Counted from the first letter of the stretch, positions 35,070 to 44,015 are shown. The stretch: 64,000 nucleotides of DNA from Lunularia cruciata (GCA_948567375.1 CAOYZS010000005.1:744001-808000), one strand, 5' to 3'. The notes: a model not told the origin generated them from the letters alone. Program-made: numbers and translations.

Positions 35070-35455
35070 TCAAGTACATCTAGGACATAACCACTGTCCT
35101 TGAGGAACCACCGTGAGGGGAGGAGTCATACATGCCATATGCCATCCTCTCGAACAGCTATCACACACTAACATAGTAGCAGCTCCACCAGAAGAGCCAC
35201 ATAACATACACCTCAAGCCTGCACGTACAAGTGCCAAGCTTGGGTCCATAGTACCATCAATGTTTGGGAGGTGGCATGGCGCACAATTGTGCACATGATC
35301 CTTCCAAACAACACCATCACGTCCTTCTAACACAAGGACTCCAGATGGCAAAACCTCGCGCACTCTCAAGATAGTGCGGCCTGTAGAAACATCAAGTGTC
35401 GTCGGTGCTGTCTACTGTAGATATACATAGTCGCCTGGATGAAATCGACGGATCG
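35070..35455 (-). pseudogene. Integrase C-terminus with PHD finger (polyprotein end)
   Basis: From about 35455 the frame reads RRFHPGDYVYLQ, a stop (TAG where CAG is expected), then TAPTTLDVSTGR and the open 99 codons at 35369-35070. These end in a complete C4HC3 zinc finger: C54-C57, C69-C72, H77-C80, C95-C98 (CMLC, CDSC, HMAC, CPRC). A Trp stands two residues before the last Cys pair, as in PHD fingers. PHD fingers bind the histone H3 tail, often at K4. At an integrase C-terminus it sits where chromoviruses carry a chromodomain, so a role in choosing insertion sites is likely. A +1 shift near 35455 separates it from integrase. Confidence 0.85.
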
Positions 35456-36600
35456 AGGGTCTATAACCTCCTCCTCGAATGCATAGCGTAAAGTATCTCT
35501 ATGCTGAGCAATCGCCAAGTTCTCGAAGGCCATCGGCATTACTCTCCGAAAGATCTCTGCCCGCTGAGAACATGCGCTCATCCATACATCAGGGTCATCC
35601 AAGTCCAAAACTACAGTAGCATCTCGACGAATGGCTGCAGGTAAATCTGGATCTCATCCATAGAGTAGAAAGTATGGAGAGAAGGATGCTAAGGAGGCTT
35701 GCCGGCTGAACCGATAGCCCATGGCCAACCAAGGTAACTGGAGATCCCAATCTCCCAAGTGGCCTCTCTGCAAACCATACTTTCACAATCCTCTCTTCAC
35801 CGTCTGAACCACTCTCTCTGCTAAGCCATCTGCCTCAGGGTGATCTCGGGATGTAGTACGATGATCAATCAAAGCCTTGTCACACAAGACCTGAAACTCT
35901 CCCAAGAACTCTGTACCCTGATCAGTCAAAACCTCAGCTGGTGCACCAAAATGACTAAGAACTCGATCCAGGAACGAGTAAGCTGTCCCTTCACTAGACT
36001 TGTCAGGAAGTGCCACCAACTCAATCCACTTGGAGAAGTGCTCCACCATCACCAAAACATACCGATGATGTCTCACAGTCAGCGGTAAAGGTCCGGCGAA
36101 GTCCAAACTCCAACGGTAACCCAATCCCATGATAGGTAATGGGTGTAACTGTGGCGTAGGAGCATTGAATGATGCTCTAACTCGGTCACAAACCACACAT
36201 CTGGCAACAAACTGCTGTACCTCGGTCTGCATACCGCGCCACCAATAATGACTCTGGAGTAAGCTATATGTACGCTTTACTCCAAAATGTCCTAGCTCCT
36301 CATGAGCATGACGGACCAACTGTGGTCTCTGTGATGGAAGTGGTACTACTCGCACTCTACCATCCTCCCATACACGCAAAAGGTGTCTACCCTCCAATCT
36401 GAACCGTCTGGCTCGCTGAAGAACACGGTCTCTCTCCTTGGCCCCAACTGTGCCACCCACAACACCAGTGCAAAGATAGTCCATCACGAAGACATCATCG
36501 TGAATGTCTCGCTGAACTATACCAATATCTTCACTCTCTGGATCTATGACCTCAATAACTCCTCCTGTATGCGTTGAAAGAGATACCACCAAAGTCTCTG
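35456..36600 (-). pseudogene. Family B integrase
   Basis: Within the 348-codon frame at 36829-35783: zinc-binding H174/H176-H181 (RHAHEELGHFG) with C211 and C214 (CVVC); the catalytic triad D243 (SLDFAGPL), D303 (LTDQGTEF) and E338 (DGLAERV). All are present. The frame continues past a TGA at 35783 (probably CGA before) through LPWLAMGYRFSRQAS, a second TGA near 35647, then DPDLPAAIRRDATVV and the C-terminal helices up to about 35460. Neighbours are RNase H upstream and the PHD finger downstream. Apart from stops nothing essential is lost, so inactivation looks recent. Confidence 0.88.
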
Positions 36601-37246
36601 CAAATATACACAGAAAGGCCGATGCATGCCAACCTCGCACCATCTCCTCATCTGTCTCACCATGCCAACGTGCTCCGGTCTGATCCTGCTGGCTGGGACA
36701 TGGGTTTCTACTCAACCCATCTACATCACGGTTCACCACTCCAGGTCTGTGAACAACCGTGAAATCATACTCCTGTAAAATCAGAGCCGATCGTGCAAGC
36801 TTCCCTGAAAGCTTGTCGGACTCCATCAACCACTTCAGCGGCTGATGATCAGTGATGAGAGTGAAGGGGTTACCAAATAGGTAACATCAGAAATGTGCTA
36901 CTGCCCAAACTGCTGCCAAGCACTCTCACTCATATGAACTATACTTCGCCTCCGCTGAATTGTTGGAGCGACTAGCATAGGCCACCACAAACTCCTTCTC
37001 CTCATCATCATGCTGGGTGAGCACAGCTCCAAGCTCCAACATACTCCAATCAATGTGAACCTGAAATGGTCGTCCCCTGATCGGTCTCCTCAAAATAGGA
37101 GCAGATGTCAACCTCTCCTTGAGCTCTACAAAAGCTCTCTCCTGCTCATCTCCCCACCACCACTCCTGTGTAAGCTTGGTCAGCTTCGTCAAGGCCTTGG
37201 CAATGGCACTAAATCCTCTAACATAGCGGCGATAGAAGTTCGCCAA
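36601..37246 (-). pseudogene. Family B RNase H and connection
   Basis: In the same frame as RT and integrase. After the AFLGLANFYRRYV block (37246 onward), the RNase H domain has FQVHIDWSMLELGAVLTQ (Asp in the usual place), FVVAYASR, AKYSSYE (Glu), then stops at 36926 and about 36883, TLITDHQPLKWLM (Asp) and VNRDVDGLSRNP, the typical end block. Both stops are TGA; the second could come from CGA by C-to-T. Confidence 0.85.
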
Positions 37247-37258
37247 CCCAAGGAATGC

Positions 37259-38170
37259 TCACACTCTGCTCACATCCGTAGGCCGAGGAATACATGCAAT
37301 AGCCTCCACCTTGGTTTGCTGGACACCAAGTCCTCCGGGGTAGATAGTGTGACCCAAATACTCAACTTGCTCATGGAAGAACCTACACTTCCCAGGATGT
37401 AATTTGAGTCCATGAGATCTCAACCTCTCAAACACCTCCAACAACTGTCGCTCATGCTCCTCCACAGTAGTGCTATACACCAAAATGTCATCAATATAGC
37501 ACTGAGCAAAATCCAGTCCAGCTAGGATCCTATCCATGACCCTCTGGAACTCAGCAAGAGCATTCTTCAACCCAAATGGTAAGAACCTCCACTGATATAA
37601 CACATCCTTGCCGTGAGGATCAATAGCCCAAAATGCTGTCTTGGACTTATCCTCCTCCCTGATCGGCAACTGATGATATCCCGCTCGAAGATCCAAAGTA
37701 CTGAAGACCTTTGCATGCCCAATCGCATCAAAAATCTCCTCCGGTGTAGGCATGGCATACCGATCAGCCCTGGTCTGTCGGTTGATAGGACGGTAATCTC
37801 CACACATCCGCCTATCTGTATAGTTGCCATGCATATCTTTCTTGGCTGGCATCACTGTCGCTGATGCATACTCTCCATGTGAAATCTCCACCAAACCAGC
37901 CTCAAAAAGGTCACTACTCCGGCTCTGAATCAATGTCCTCTCCATCTCACTATATCGATAAGGACGTCGGAAAACAGGTGTGTCGCTAGTCAGCTCAATC
38001 CGTATACCAGGTCCCTTCAGAGCACCCAAATCCTTCATACTGAAGGCAAAACAACTCGTGTGACTCCTCAAGAACCTCCAAACCCTCCGTCTTTCCTCTC
38101 CAGTAAGCTTGGGTCCAAGATCTAGCTCCCAAGTATCCTCTGTAACTGTAGTAGGAGTGGAAGACGTACT
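37259..38170 (-). pseudogene. Family B reverse transcriptase
   Basis: Open for 270 codons (38071-37259), and open upstream to the TAG at 38180. RT blocks in order: IELTSDTPVFRRPYRY, ATVMPAKKDMHGN, RMCGDYRPINRQT, motif A FSTLDLRAGYHQ with D127, FLPFGLKNALAEFQRVMDR, motif C YIDD at 192-195, LKLHPGKCRFF and YLGHTIYPGG. All catalytic Asp residues are present. It ends at a TGA where the family has Arg (RAFLGLANF), explained by CGA to TGA. The methyltransferase is directly upstream in the same frame. Confidence 0.9.
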
Positions 38171-38179
38171 GACTGGCTG

Positions 38180-39514
38180 CTATATTGGGCCCTTGGGAGC
38201 AATGGTGTCATGCTCCCAACCACTAGAGGTCCCAACCTCTGTGTGAAAAACTCCCTCCACTCTGGCTGCAAGCTCCATACGTCCTCTGGCTGCATCCCAT
38301 GTGGACCAAGGGTGTAATCCAAGTAGCCCACGCTCACCTGGATGGACTCCAAGTAGACCACTCTCCCTAGTAGCTACTGGATGTGTCCCAAGAATACCAT
38401 GTCTACTCGGTCCATCGCCCCCAGCATGTGCCTGAATCGTCTCGATAGGCACAGGGCTCACAAGTGTCCGAGTGGTGATGCCTATCAAGCGCATCCTACG
38501 CTGCTCTGCCAAACCAAGGTTCACAATCCAGGTCAAACAGTTCAGGTCCATAGCCTGACCTAACACTTGACGCCTGGATGCCTCTGACACTGCTGGAACA
38601 GCGGTAATACCAGTGCGAAAACCCATCACCCGCTCTCTCTCATCAGCATTGGGCTCCACCAACTGCTGTAACTGTGAGTCCCAAACAAGTCCAGGTCCTC
38701 CCTCTCGAAAAGCATGAGAGCCTGGGAAACTCATGAGTGTGGGAAATGCAGCTCTAGGCTGTCCAACTAGGTTCACCACTGCCATAGGTGACCTATCAGC
38801 CACTACCACTGTCTGAGACTGACGCCCAACATCCAAGATATCATCAACAAGGATGTGGTCTAGTCGCTGAATCCCATCATAACTACGCTGTAGAACCTCT
38901 CTGGGTAAAAGGTTCGTCCACCAAAGATGAAGACGATGAGCCCGTGATCCCACTCTGGCTGCATCTAACAATACAGCAGGTCCCATCCAATAATGGACCT
39001 GATGTGTACTCGCCACCACTCTAGTGCGAGAATCACCCATCAATGGAACGTTCTCCAAAAGGTAAGCTGGAGAAACAGACTGATGAACCTGGAGATGTCG
39101 TAGTATCCGTAACATCTCCCAAAACACACCAGAACGAGGATCCTGAAGACCCAAACCGCGGCCCGCACGTGTATGTCCCTGACATGGCCATCCAGAAATC
39201 ACCAAGTGAATAGGCCCATGTCTCTCTAGGTCATACGCCCCCAATAAGGAAATGTCTCCTGGTAAGGCCTTCTGGTAACCTCTGACTGCTGACATCGGTA
39301 ATAACTCCGGAGACCGATAGGCCAAGTGTGCCACATGATGTAGAGAGACTCGCCTAGCAGTCTCATCTCTCTCTACATACAAGTACCTCTGTACTCGGAT
39401 ACCCGCCTGTAACACCACAGCTAGTCCGGTGCTGATCCCACCAAACAACTCCAATAGGCATATCCCCTCTGCTGGATACTGCCAAGCAATGAGTGTGGTA
39501 TCCAGAGGTGTCAA
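38180..39514 (-). CDS. Cytosine-C5 DNA methyltransferase domain of retrotransposon polyprotein
   Basis: Would transfer a methyl group from S-adenosylmethionine to C5 of cytosine in DNA. The 444 open codons carry the motifs in normal order: motif I ICLLELFGGISTGL (18-31), motif II YLYVERD (44-50), motif IV with the catalytic Cys in GWPCQG (C111), motif VI LLENVP (E154-N155), motif VIII GSRAHR (189-194), a short target-recognition region (about 205-290), motif IX-like DERERVMGF (291-299) and motif X LGQAMDLN (318-325). The order is not circularly permuted, so it is not DRM-type; ENVPLM and the RSGVFWEMLRIL block recall DNMT3 and bacterial enzymes. The C-terminus has three GLLGxHP-like repeats (about 383-412). 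No stop lies in the domain; a TAG (CAG expected) ends it at 38180. In frame with protease upstream and RT downstream. Confidence 0.92.
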   Translation of the reverse strand: MTPLDTTLIAWQYPAEGICLLELFGGISTGLAVVLQAGIRVQRYLYVERDETARRVSLHHVAHLAYRSPELLPMSAVRGYQKALPGDISLLGAYDLERHGPIHLVISGWPCQGHTRAGRGLGLQDPRSGVFWEMLRILRHLQVHQSVSPAYLLENVPLMGDSRTRVVASTHQVHYWMGPAVLLDAARVGSRAHRLHLWWTNLLPREVLQRSYDGIQRLDHILVDDILDVGRQSQTVVVADRSPMAVVNLVGQPRAAFPTLMSFPGSHAFREGGPGLVWDSQLQQLVEPNADERERVMGFRTGITAVPAVSEASRRQVLGQAMDLNCLTWIVNLGLAEQRRMRLIGITTRTLVSPVPIETIQAHAGGDGPSRHGILGTHPVATRESGLLGVHPGERGLLGLHPWSTWDAARGRMELAARVEGVFHTEVGTSSGWEHDTIAPKGPI

Positions 39515-39787
39515 AGCAATCGCCTCTAGAGGCTCATCCTCACACTCATCCCCTTATGGTACGAAGGCTCCACTCCAAGCCTGCTGCACCAACTGATCTG
39601 CATGCTGTTGCAATGGCTCCTCTGAACTCCACAATGGAACATCCAAGGTGGATGGAACAATCCCACTCGTACTCCATAGACGAGTGATCTCCTCTGGTAC
39701 TGGAGTATCCTCTGCATGGGCGTTCCCCTCCAACAAGTCACCAGGCCAAGTAACTGCACCGCTGAAAGCTAAAACTGATGCTGCCAT
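39515..39787 (-). pseudogene. Linker between protease and methyltransferase
   Basis: In the same frame as both neighbours. Open from 39787 to a TAA at 39556-39554. The duplicated segment at 43849-44015 has TCA (Ser) at that codon, so the stop is a later point mutation in this copy. The sequence is acidic (GDECEDEPLEAIALTP). No domain recognised. Confidence 0.7.
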
Positions 39788-39796
39788 GGTCCTGGA

Positions 39797-40681
39797 CTAT
39801 AGTGAGCCAAGACTGCCACTACTGAAACGTACTGGTAGGCGACATACTCGTCCCTCACCAGACTGCCAACCAGGTCTATAAGAGGCTATCTCCTCCCAAT
39901 AGTCAATACTGAAACCCATAGGGTATAACACTGCTCCTCCAACTAGCACATCATAGGACTCAGCTATCGTCGCAATAGCTTGAGCTCTCACCACCAAGCT
40001 ATCAGTCGGATGACCAGGCTGAACCTGGACAACAAGCTCCCCACGTGTGATGTACTGTGCCGAACCACCACCTAGAGATGTCTGGATCTGAAATGGACAC
40101 CTCTCCACATCGGTCTTCCGTAACTCCAGACCAACAACTGCAGCCTTCCCCAACATAAGGGGCTGCGCACCAGAGCGTAACAAGACTCTCTGTGGTGTAT
40201 AGACCTTCCCTGAAGGTCCCACCAAACGAAAGATCCCCCTCTGGTTATCCAATAGGACAACACCAGGTGTAAACCGCGCTCTCTCAAAGGCCGGTCTAGC
40301 TGGCAACTCCTCCAGTCTAGCCGCTACTGCCTGCCATAAACCACTGGTCGCTGAACGGATCCCATGCTCCTCAACCAAGTCAGCTCCACTACCAACCACC
40401 TCTGCTCTAGTAGTAGGAACTGCACCATCCCTACTCTCACACAACGTGGCAGCCAACCGAAACACTGGGGCTGGGTCAACTCCCAATGTAAACATGTCAC
40501 TGGCTGAAAATAAAGGATGCCGCATAATCAGCTGAGCCGCCCCCAACATCATGCTAGACTCCGTATGTGTAGTAGCAGGTGGCTGACTAGCAGGTACTCC
40601 ATCAGGTACTCCATCAGGTACTCCATCACCACCTACCACACTTGCACTGGGACGTCTAGGAACCATGGATGTCGTCTGCAA
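39797..40681 (-). pseudogene. Family B retropepsin-like protease with altered active site
   Basis: 294 open codons in frame with the methyltransferase and RT, ending in TAG (39799-39797). The N-terminus has a GVPD repeat (21-30) from a 12-bp tandem repeat. The fold is recognisable by VLLRSGAQPLMLG (167-179) and YDVLVGGAVLYPMG (243-256), matching the two halves of gypsy proteases. The catalytic Asp expected in (D)SGA is Arg169, so this protease should be inactive unless another copy helps. The identification rests on these two blocks and on position. Confidence 0.7.
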
Positions 40682-41010
40682 TGCCTCAGATAGCGTGAAA
40701 GACTGTGGAAGAAGACGGAACTACATATCGAAAGGGTACAAAACCCGCTCAGGAATGTATGGATGTATGCACTTCCCCGTCAACCAGTCCCACCTCGTCG
40801 TATCCAGGGGCTAACGAGGGCACCTCACTTATTCCCTGGCTGAAGGGCCTGTCTTCCGTGAACGGGCAGATTGTCGGGGGAAGCAGGGGAGGAAGTGGAA
40901 TTGCCTGTACGAGTAGCAGCACCGGACTTCCCCCCTTGCATGTCATGCACGGTGGGCCTTCCAGTGCCCCTATGACTCCTCTCCTCAGTTCTCCGACTGC
41001 CAGGATGCCG
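40682..41010. other. Family B gag-pol spacer next to inversion breakpoint
   Basis: About 330 bp between the protease frame and the inverted gag block. Minus-strand frames (41013-40825, 40946-40749) are short and Ser/Pro/Gly-rich; none is supported. It probably encoded the gag-pol junction before the inversion. Confidence 0.4.
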
Positions 41011-41056
41011 CATGTGAAGTCAGGGGGAAATCGGGTGCAGGAACGTTGAGTGTTGG

Positions 41057-41070
41057 TGGTATCTCCAAGC
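41057..41070 (+). other. Possible primer-binding site of family B
   Basis: TGGTATCTCCAAGC; in copy 2 TGGTATCCAAGC. The first seven bases equal the plant initiator tRNA-Met PBS (TGGTATCAGAGC); the rest does not match well. Tentative. Confidence 0.4.
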
Positions 41071-41632
41071 TCGGTGGATCGTGATAGCTCGATTCAGGTT
41101 CTGTGTTTCCCTAGTGTGCAGAAGCTCGTGTAGTTGATGCAAATTTGGCAGTTAGGCGGACGGTGTGCGGAAGCGCTGGCCAAATTTCGAGCAAAGAAGG
41201 AGCAATTTTTGAGCAGTGTTCTGATTTTGAGCTCAGGAGGTGAAGGCAGGACCAATTTGCTGCGAGTTGGGCTCAGAAAGTGAAATTGAAGGTGGAGTTG
41301 GAAAGCTCTTCTCATGAAATTGTGATTTGGAAAAACCCATTTTGTCAATTTGGCTCAAGTGGAAAGTTAGCGGGGGATTTGGCGGACATCCATCTTTAGG
41401 GTTTACGTCAGATTTTGGGCCAGAATTGGAGGAGTTTCGCTGTTTGGCCAGATTTGGAGAAGTTTTGCTAGTTTGGAGGAGTTTCGCAGATTTGGAGAAG
41501 TTTCACCAATTTTGGAGGAGGTTCGAAGTGGCAACAAGAAAGGCCTCATTTGGCTGAATTTCGGCGTTTAGAGGCTTCGAGGCTTCGAGGCATAGGGCTG
41601 TGGGCTATGAGAGGCTACGAAGGCCTAGAAGG

Positions 41633-41654
41633 GCCAGCAAGCCAGCTTGCTGGC
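41633..41654. other. Perfect palindrome in family B leader
   Basis: GCCAGCAAGC, CA, GCTTGCTGGC: a 10-bp stem with a 2-nt loop. Copy 2 has the same hairpin at 25170-25191 with one mismatch. Could be an RNA packaging or dimer signal; untested. Confidence 0.6.
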
Positions 41655-41723
41655 GTGAGGCTAGCTAGTTTAGTGTAGATCTTGGTCATTGGTTGGCAAA
41701 ATCTGCCTTTCTTGCTAGATTGT

Positions 41724-41793
41724 GCGCAACAGGGTTTGACCCCTAGATCTCTTGTTCCTAGACTGGTGCCCTAGCCAACTGGTCCACCCTCAC
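41724..41793 (-). other. tRNA-like (SINE-head-like) segment, copy 1
   Basis: On the minus strand: box A-like TGGACCAGTTGG, an anticodon-arm-like part, box B-like GTCAAACCC, with GGGG/CCC pairing in the T-arm position. Same module as 25031-25100; antisense to gag in both copies. Confidence 0.45.
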
Positions 41794-42251
41794 TTTTTGT
41801 CATAGTGACTGTGCCACTGTTATCTATACACATGTAGCTTTGGCTAGGAGAGGCAGTTTGATCCCATTCTTGGTGATCCTGGTAGCTTAGGACTTAGATA
41901 CAAACTACTCTTATGTCAAATGCCAAATGGTGGCAGAGTCAGTCCCGTGTTGTGTTATGAGATGGAGGGTTTTCGTTTAGATTTCTTGTGATTGGATCCC
42001 CTCCATTCTCTGCTTCCTGTTTGTGCACCATGTTTGTGTGAGGTGCCTTGACTTTTGAGCGTTGGTGCTCTGGTGTGCTCTCGGTGGTGAGGCTGGAGTG
42101 ATGACCAGTCAAACTACCTTTGTTTCTCTCCGGTGAGGCAGGAAGTGATGACCTGCAGACCGTGAGAGTGCGTGTTATGATGGCAGGTTACAGGTTGCCC
42201 TTCCCTTAGTGTAGTTATCTCGGTAGAGTTACATTAGTGGGTGGTGTTTAG

Positions 42252-43856
42252 TTGGTGTTGGCACGTGGTGGTGTTGGCACTTGGTGGGGTACTTGCGGTT
42301 GCGACTTGCGGTTGCAGTCGGTGGTTCGGGTTTGCTGTTGCAGTTACGTGGTTACGACGGAGTTCTTTGGAGATTCCAGAGGAGTTAGCCCTGCAGTACG
42401 CAGTGGGTTTACTCGGAGTGGTGCTCGGTATCAGCCTATATCTCAGGTCCCAGTGAGGGAGGAGATTGACTCTGAGTTGGAGTTCGACACAGGAGCTGAT
42501 TCAGTTGAGAGTGCACTTGGTGTGTCCGCACCGTTGTTGTGGGACATGGACGAGATTTATGGGGCCTCCAAAGGCCCTAGGCGTTACTCTGGTACAGTGG
42601 GTACCATTGAGTTGGATGACTTTATCCAGGAGTTCGATAGTTGGTGTGATCTGCAGCAGATGCGGAACCCGACTTTGTTCACACCCTTCATGGCATGGAA
42701 GGGGTTGTTTCAGCACTTGGAGGGTCCACCGATGGATGATTACCATGAGTTCAGGAGAGCTCATTTGGAGGAGATTGAGTTATGGAGACAGTATTGGTCT
42801 CCACACTATGTCTCCATCACTTCAGGCTCAGTGGCCAGGAGTAGATCGGCTGTACCTACGAGTTCTAGCTCGAGTAGTGTGGGTGGAGCTAGTGGAGGTG
42901 CACTAGCTGGAGATAGTGCTACTACGAGTGGAGGTACCGCTGCAGGAGGTGGTGTGGTACCGGGGTTTAACCCCATGGTTGAGTTCTTCCTATGTTTGAG
43001 GCAGAACTACCAGGGAGTGCGGACTGACAAGCTGAGGAGCTTGCAGGAGTTCCAGCGGAAGGCTGGAGAGAGCCTACGCGAGGCATACACTCGCATGAGG
43101 CGGCTGATCAGTTTCACTCAGGAAGTTACTGAGGCCCAGGCAGTCCAGTTTTGGTATGGGATACTGGACAGGGAGTTGCAACGTAGAGTTCGTGATGCTA
43201 CGTTGTTGCAGGCTACTTCGCCCACTTTGGCAGTAGTCTTTGGTTTGGCTGAGCGTATTGAGCTCAACATGGTGGAGGAGAGAGTGGTGACAGCTGGATT
43301 TGGTAGAGAGACCTCATCCACGGTTGTGACTTCTTCTAGAGTGCAGCAGAGTGCACCACGCCCAGTTGGTTTTCGAGGACAGGGTGGACAGCCCAGATCC
43401 TATGGAGTGAGTGGAGGGCCTAGTGGAGTTAGACCCTTACCCTCATTTTTGGGTCAGCAACAGCCAGTGAGTGGTGGTGTTGCTTGTTGGACTTGTGGTG
43501 GACCTCACCATAGGAGAGAGTGTACTCAAGGCAGCGGACCTGATACCTCTGGTGCATCACAGCCAGCACAGAGGCAGTGTGAGCACTGCCATAGATTTGG
43601 TCATACTAGTGACCGGTTTTTTGACCTACACCCGGAGTTACGGAGTGGTAGGGCTGCTATGGCAGGTAGTAGAGGAGCTCCAGTTCATGGAGGACGAGGT
43701 GGTAGAGGTGGTGGTAGAGGATCTACACCTAGTAGGGGTGCAGTACCTGCCCTTACTTCTGACACAGCTATGGCTACTCGGATTGAGCAGTTGGAGCAGA
43801 GATTGGCTAGTATGGCTATTGCTCATAGGAGATCAGATTCGGGTACCCGCCTGTAA
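42252..43856 (+). CDS. Family B gag, intact frame but inverted relative to its pol
   Basis: 534 open codons. The first 35 codons may be leader rather than protein; copy 2 reads through the same region, so the true start is unsure. The conserved body runs TEFFGDS (36-42), EEIDSELEFDT (70-80), IELDDFIQEFDSW (119-131), a Ser/Gly linker (190-235) and the gag domain NPMVEFFLCLRQNYQGV to QFWYGILDRELQRRV (240-313). Knuckle 1 is CWTCGGPHHRREC (412-424). Knuckle 2 (CEHCHRFGH, 443-451) has Phe where the last Cys belongs. An RGG tail (477-492) and a short coiled coil (510-522) follow. The frame ends just inside an antisense methyltransferase fragment. In copy 2, gag has the LTR's orientation; here it is opposite. 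Confidence 0.85.
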   Translation: MVLARGGVGTWWGTCGCDLRLQSVVRVCCCSYVVTTEFFGDSRGVSPAVRSGFTRSGARYQPISQVPVREEIDSELEFDTGADSVESALGVSAPLLWDMDEIYGASKGPRRYSGTVGTIELDDFIQEFDSWCDLQQMRNPTLFTPFMAWKGLFQHLEGPPMDDYHEFRRAHLEEIELWRQYWSPHYVSITSGSVARSRSAVPTSSSSSSVGGASGGALAGDSATTSGGTAAGGGVVPGFNPMVEFFLCLRQNYQGVRTDKLRSLQEFQRKAGESLREAYTRMRRLISFTQEVTEAQAVQFWYGILDRELQRRVRDATLLQATSPTLAVVFGLAERIELNMVEERVVTAGFGRETSSTVVTSSRVQQSAPRPVGFRGQGGQPRSYGVSGGPSGVRPLPSFLGQQQPVSGGVACWTCGGPHHRRECTQGSGPDTSGASQPAQRQCEHCHRFGHTSDRFFDLHPELRSGRAAMAGSRGAPVHGGRGGRGGGRGSTPSRGAVPALTSDTAMATRIEQLEQRLASMAIAHRRSDSGTRL

Positions 43857-44015
43857 CACCACAGCTAGTCCGGTGCTGATCCCACCAAACAACTCCAATA
43901 GGCATATCCCCTCTACTGGATACTGCCAAGCAATGAGTGTGGTATCCAGAGGTGTCAAAGCAATCACCTCTGGAGGCTCATCCTCACACTCATCCCCTGA
44001 TGGTACGAAGGCTCC
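43849..44015 (-). repeat. Duplicated fragment of methyltransferase 5' part
   Basis: About 167 bp nearly identical to 39406-39572, same orientation, including motif I. It differs at a few bases, among them TCA (Ser) where the main copy has the TAA stop. Joined on the left to gag at an ACCCGCC microhomology and on the right to the LTR at 44016. Confidence 0.9.

Larger units (their letters stand above)
41011..42251 (+). other. Family B leader (inverted relative to element)
   Basis: Homologous to the leader in copy 2 (25720-24591, minus). Contents: end of the LTR region, the primer-binding candidate (41057), imperfect TTTGGAGnAGTTT repeats (about 41415-41525), a perfect 22-bp palindrome (41633-41654) and the antisense tRNA-like segment (41724-41793). 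No conserved frame before gag. Confidence 0.65.

Noticed and set aside
38180-39514. Captured host DRM-type or CMT methyltransferase
   Set aside because: Motifs run I to X without the DRM permutation, and no chromodomain or BAH domain is seen. The frame is continuous with retroviral domains on both sides, so it is part of the element, not a host gene.
35840-40290. Many open frames on the plus strand opposite the methyltransferase polyprotein
   Set aside because: They are shadows of the minus-strand frame: no domains, and not kept in related copies.
40597-40635. 12-bp tandem repeat as a regulatory array
   Set aside because: It is in frame and codes for GVPD repeats in the protease N-terminus; about three units only.
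41327-41557. 76-codon frame in the family B leader
   Set aside because: It lies on short purine-rich repeats and is not open in the second copy.
42252-43856. Ambisense element: gag naturally on the opposite strand to pol
   Set aside because: The second copy has LTR, leader and gag in one orientation, and the junction at 43849 carries a duplicated methyltransferase fragment, so a rearrangement explains it better.
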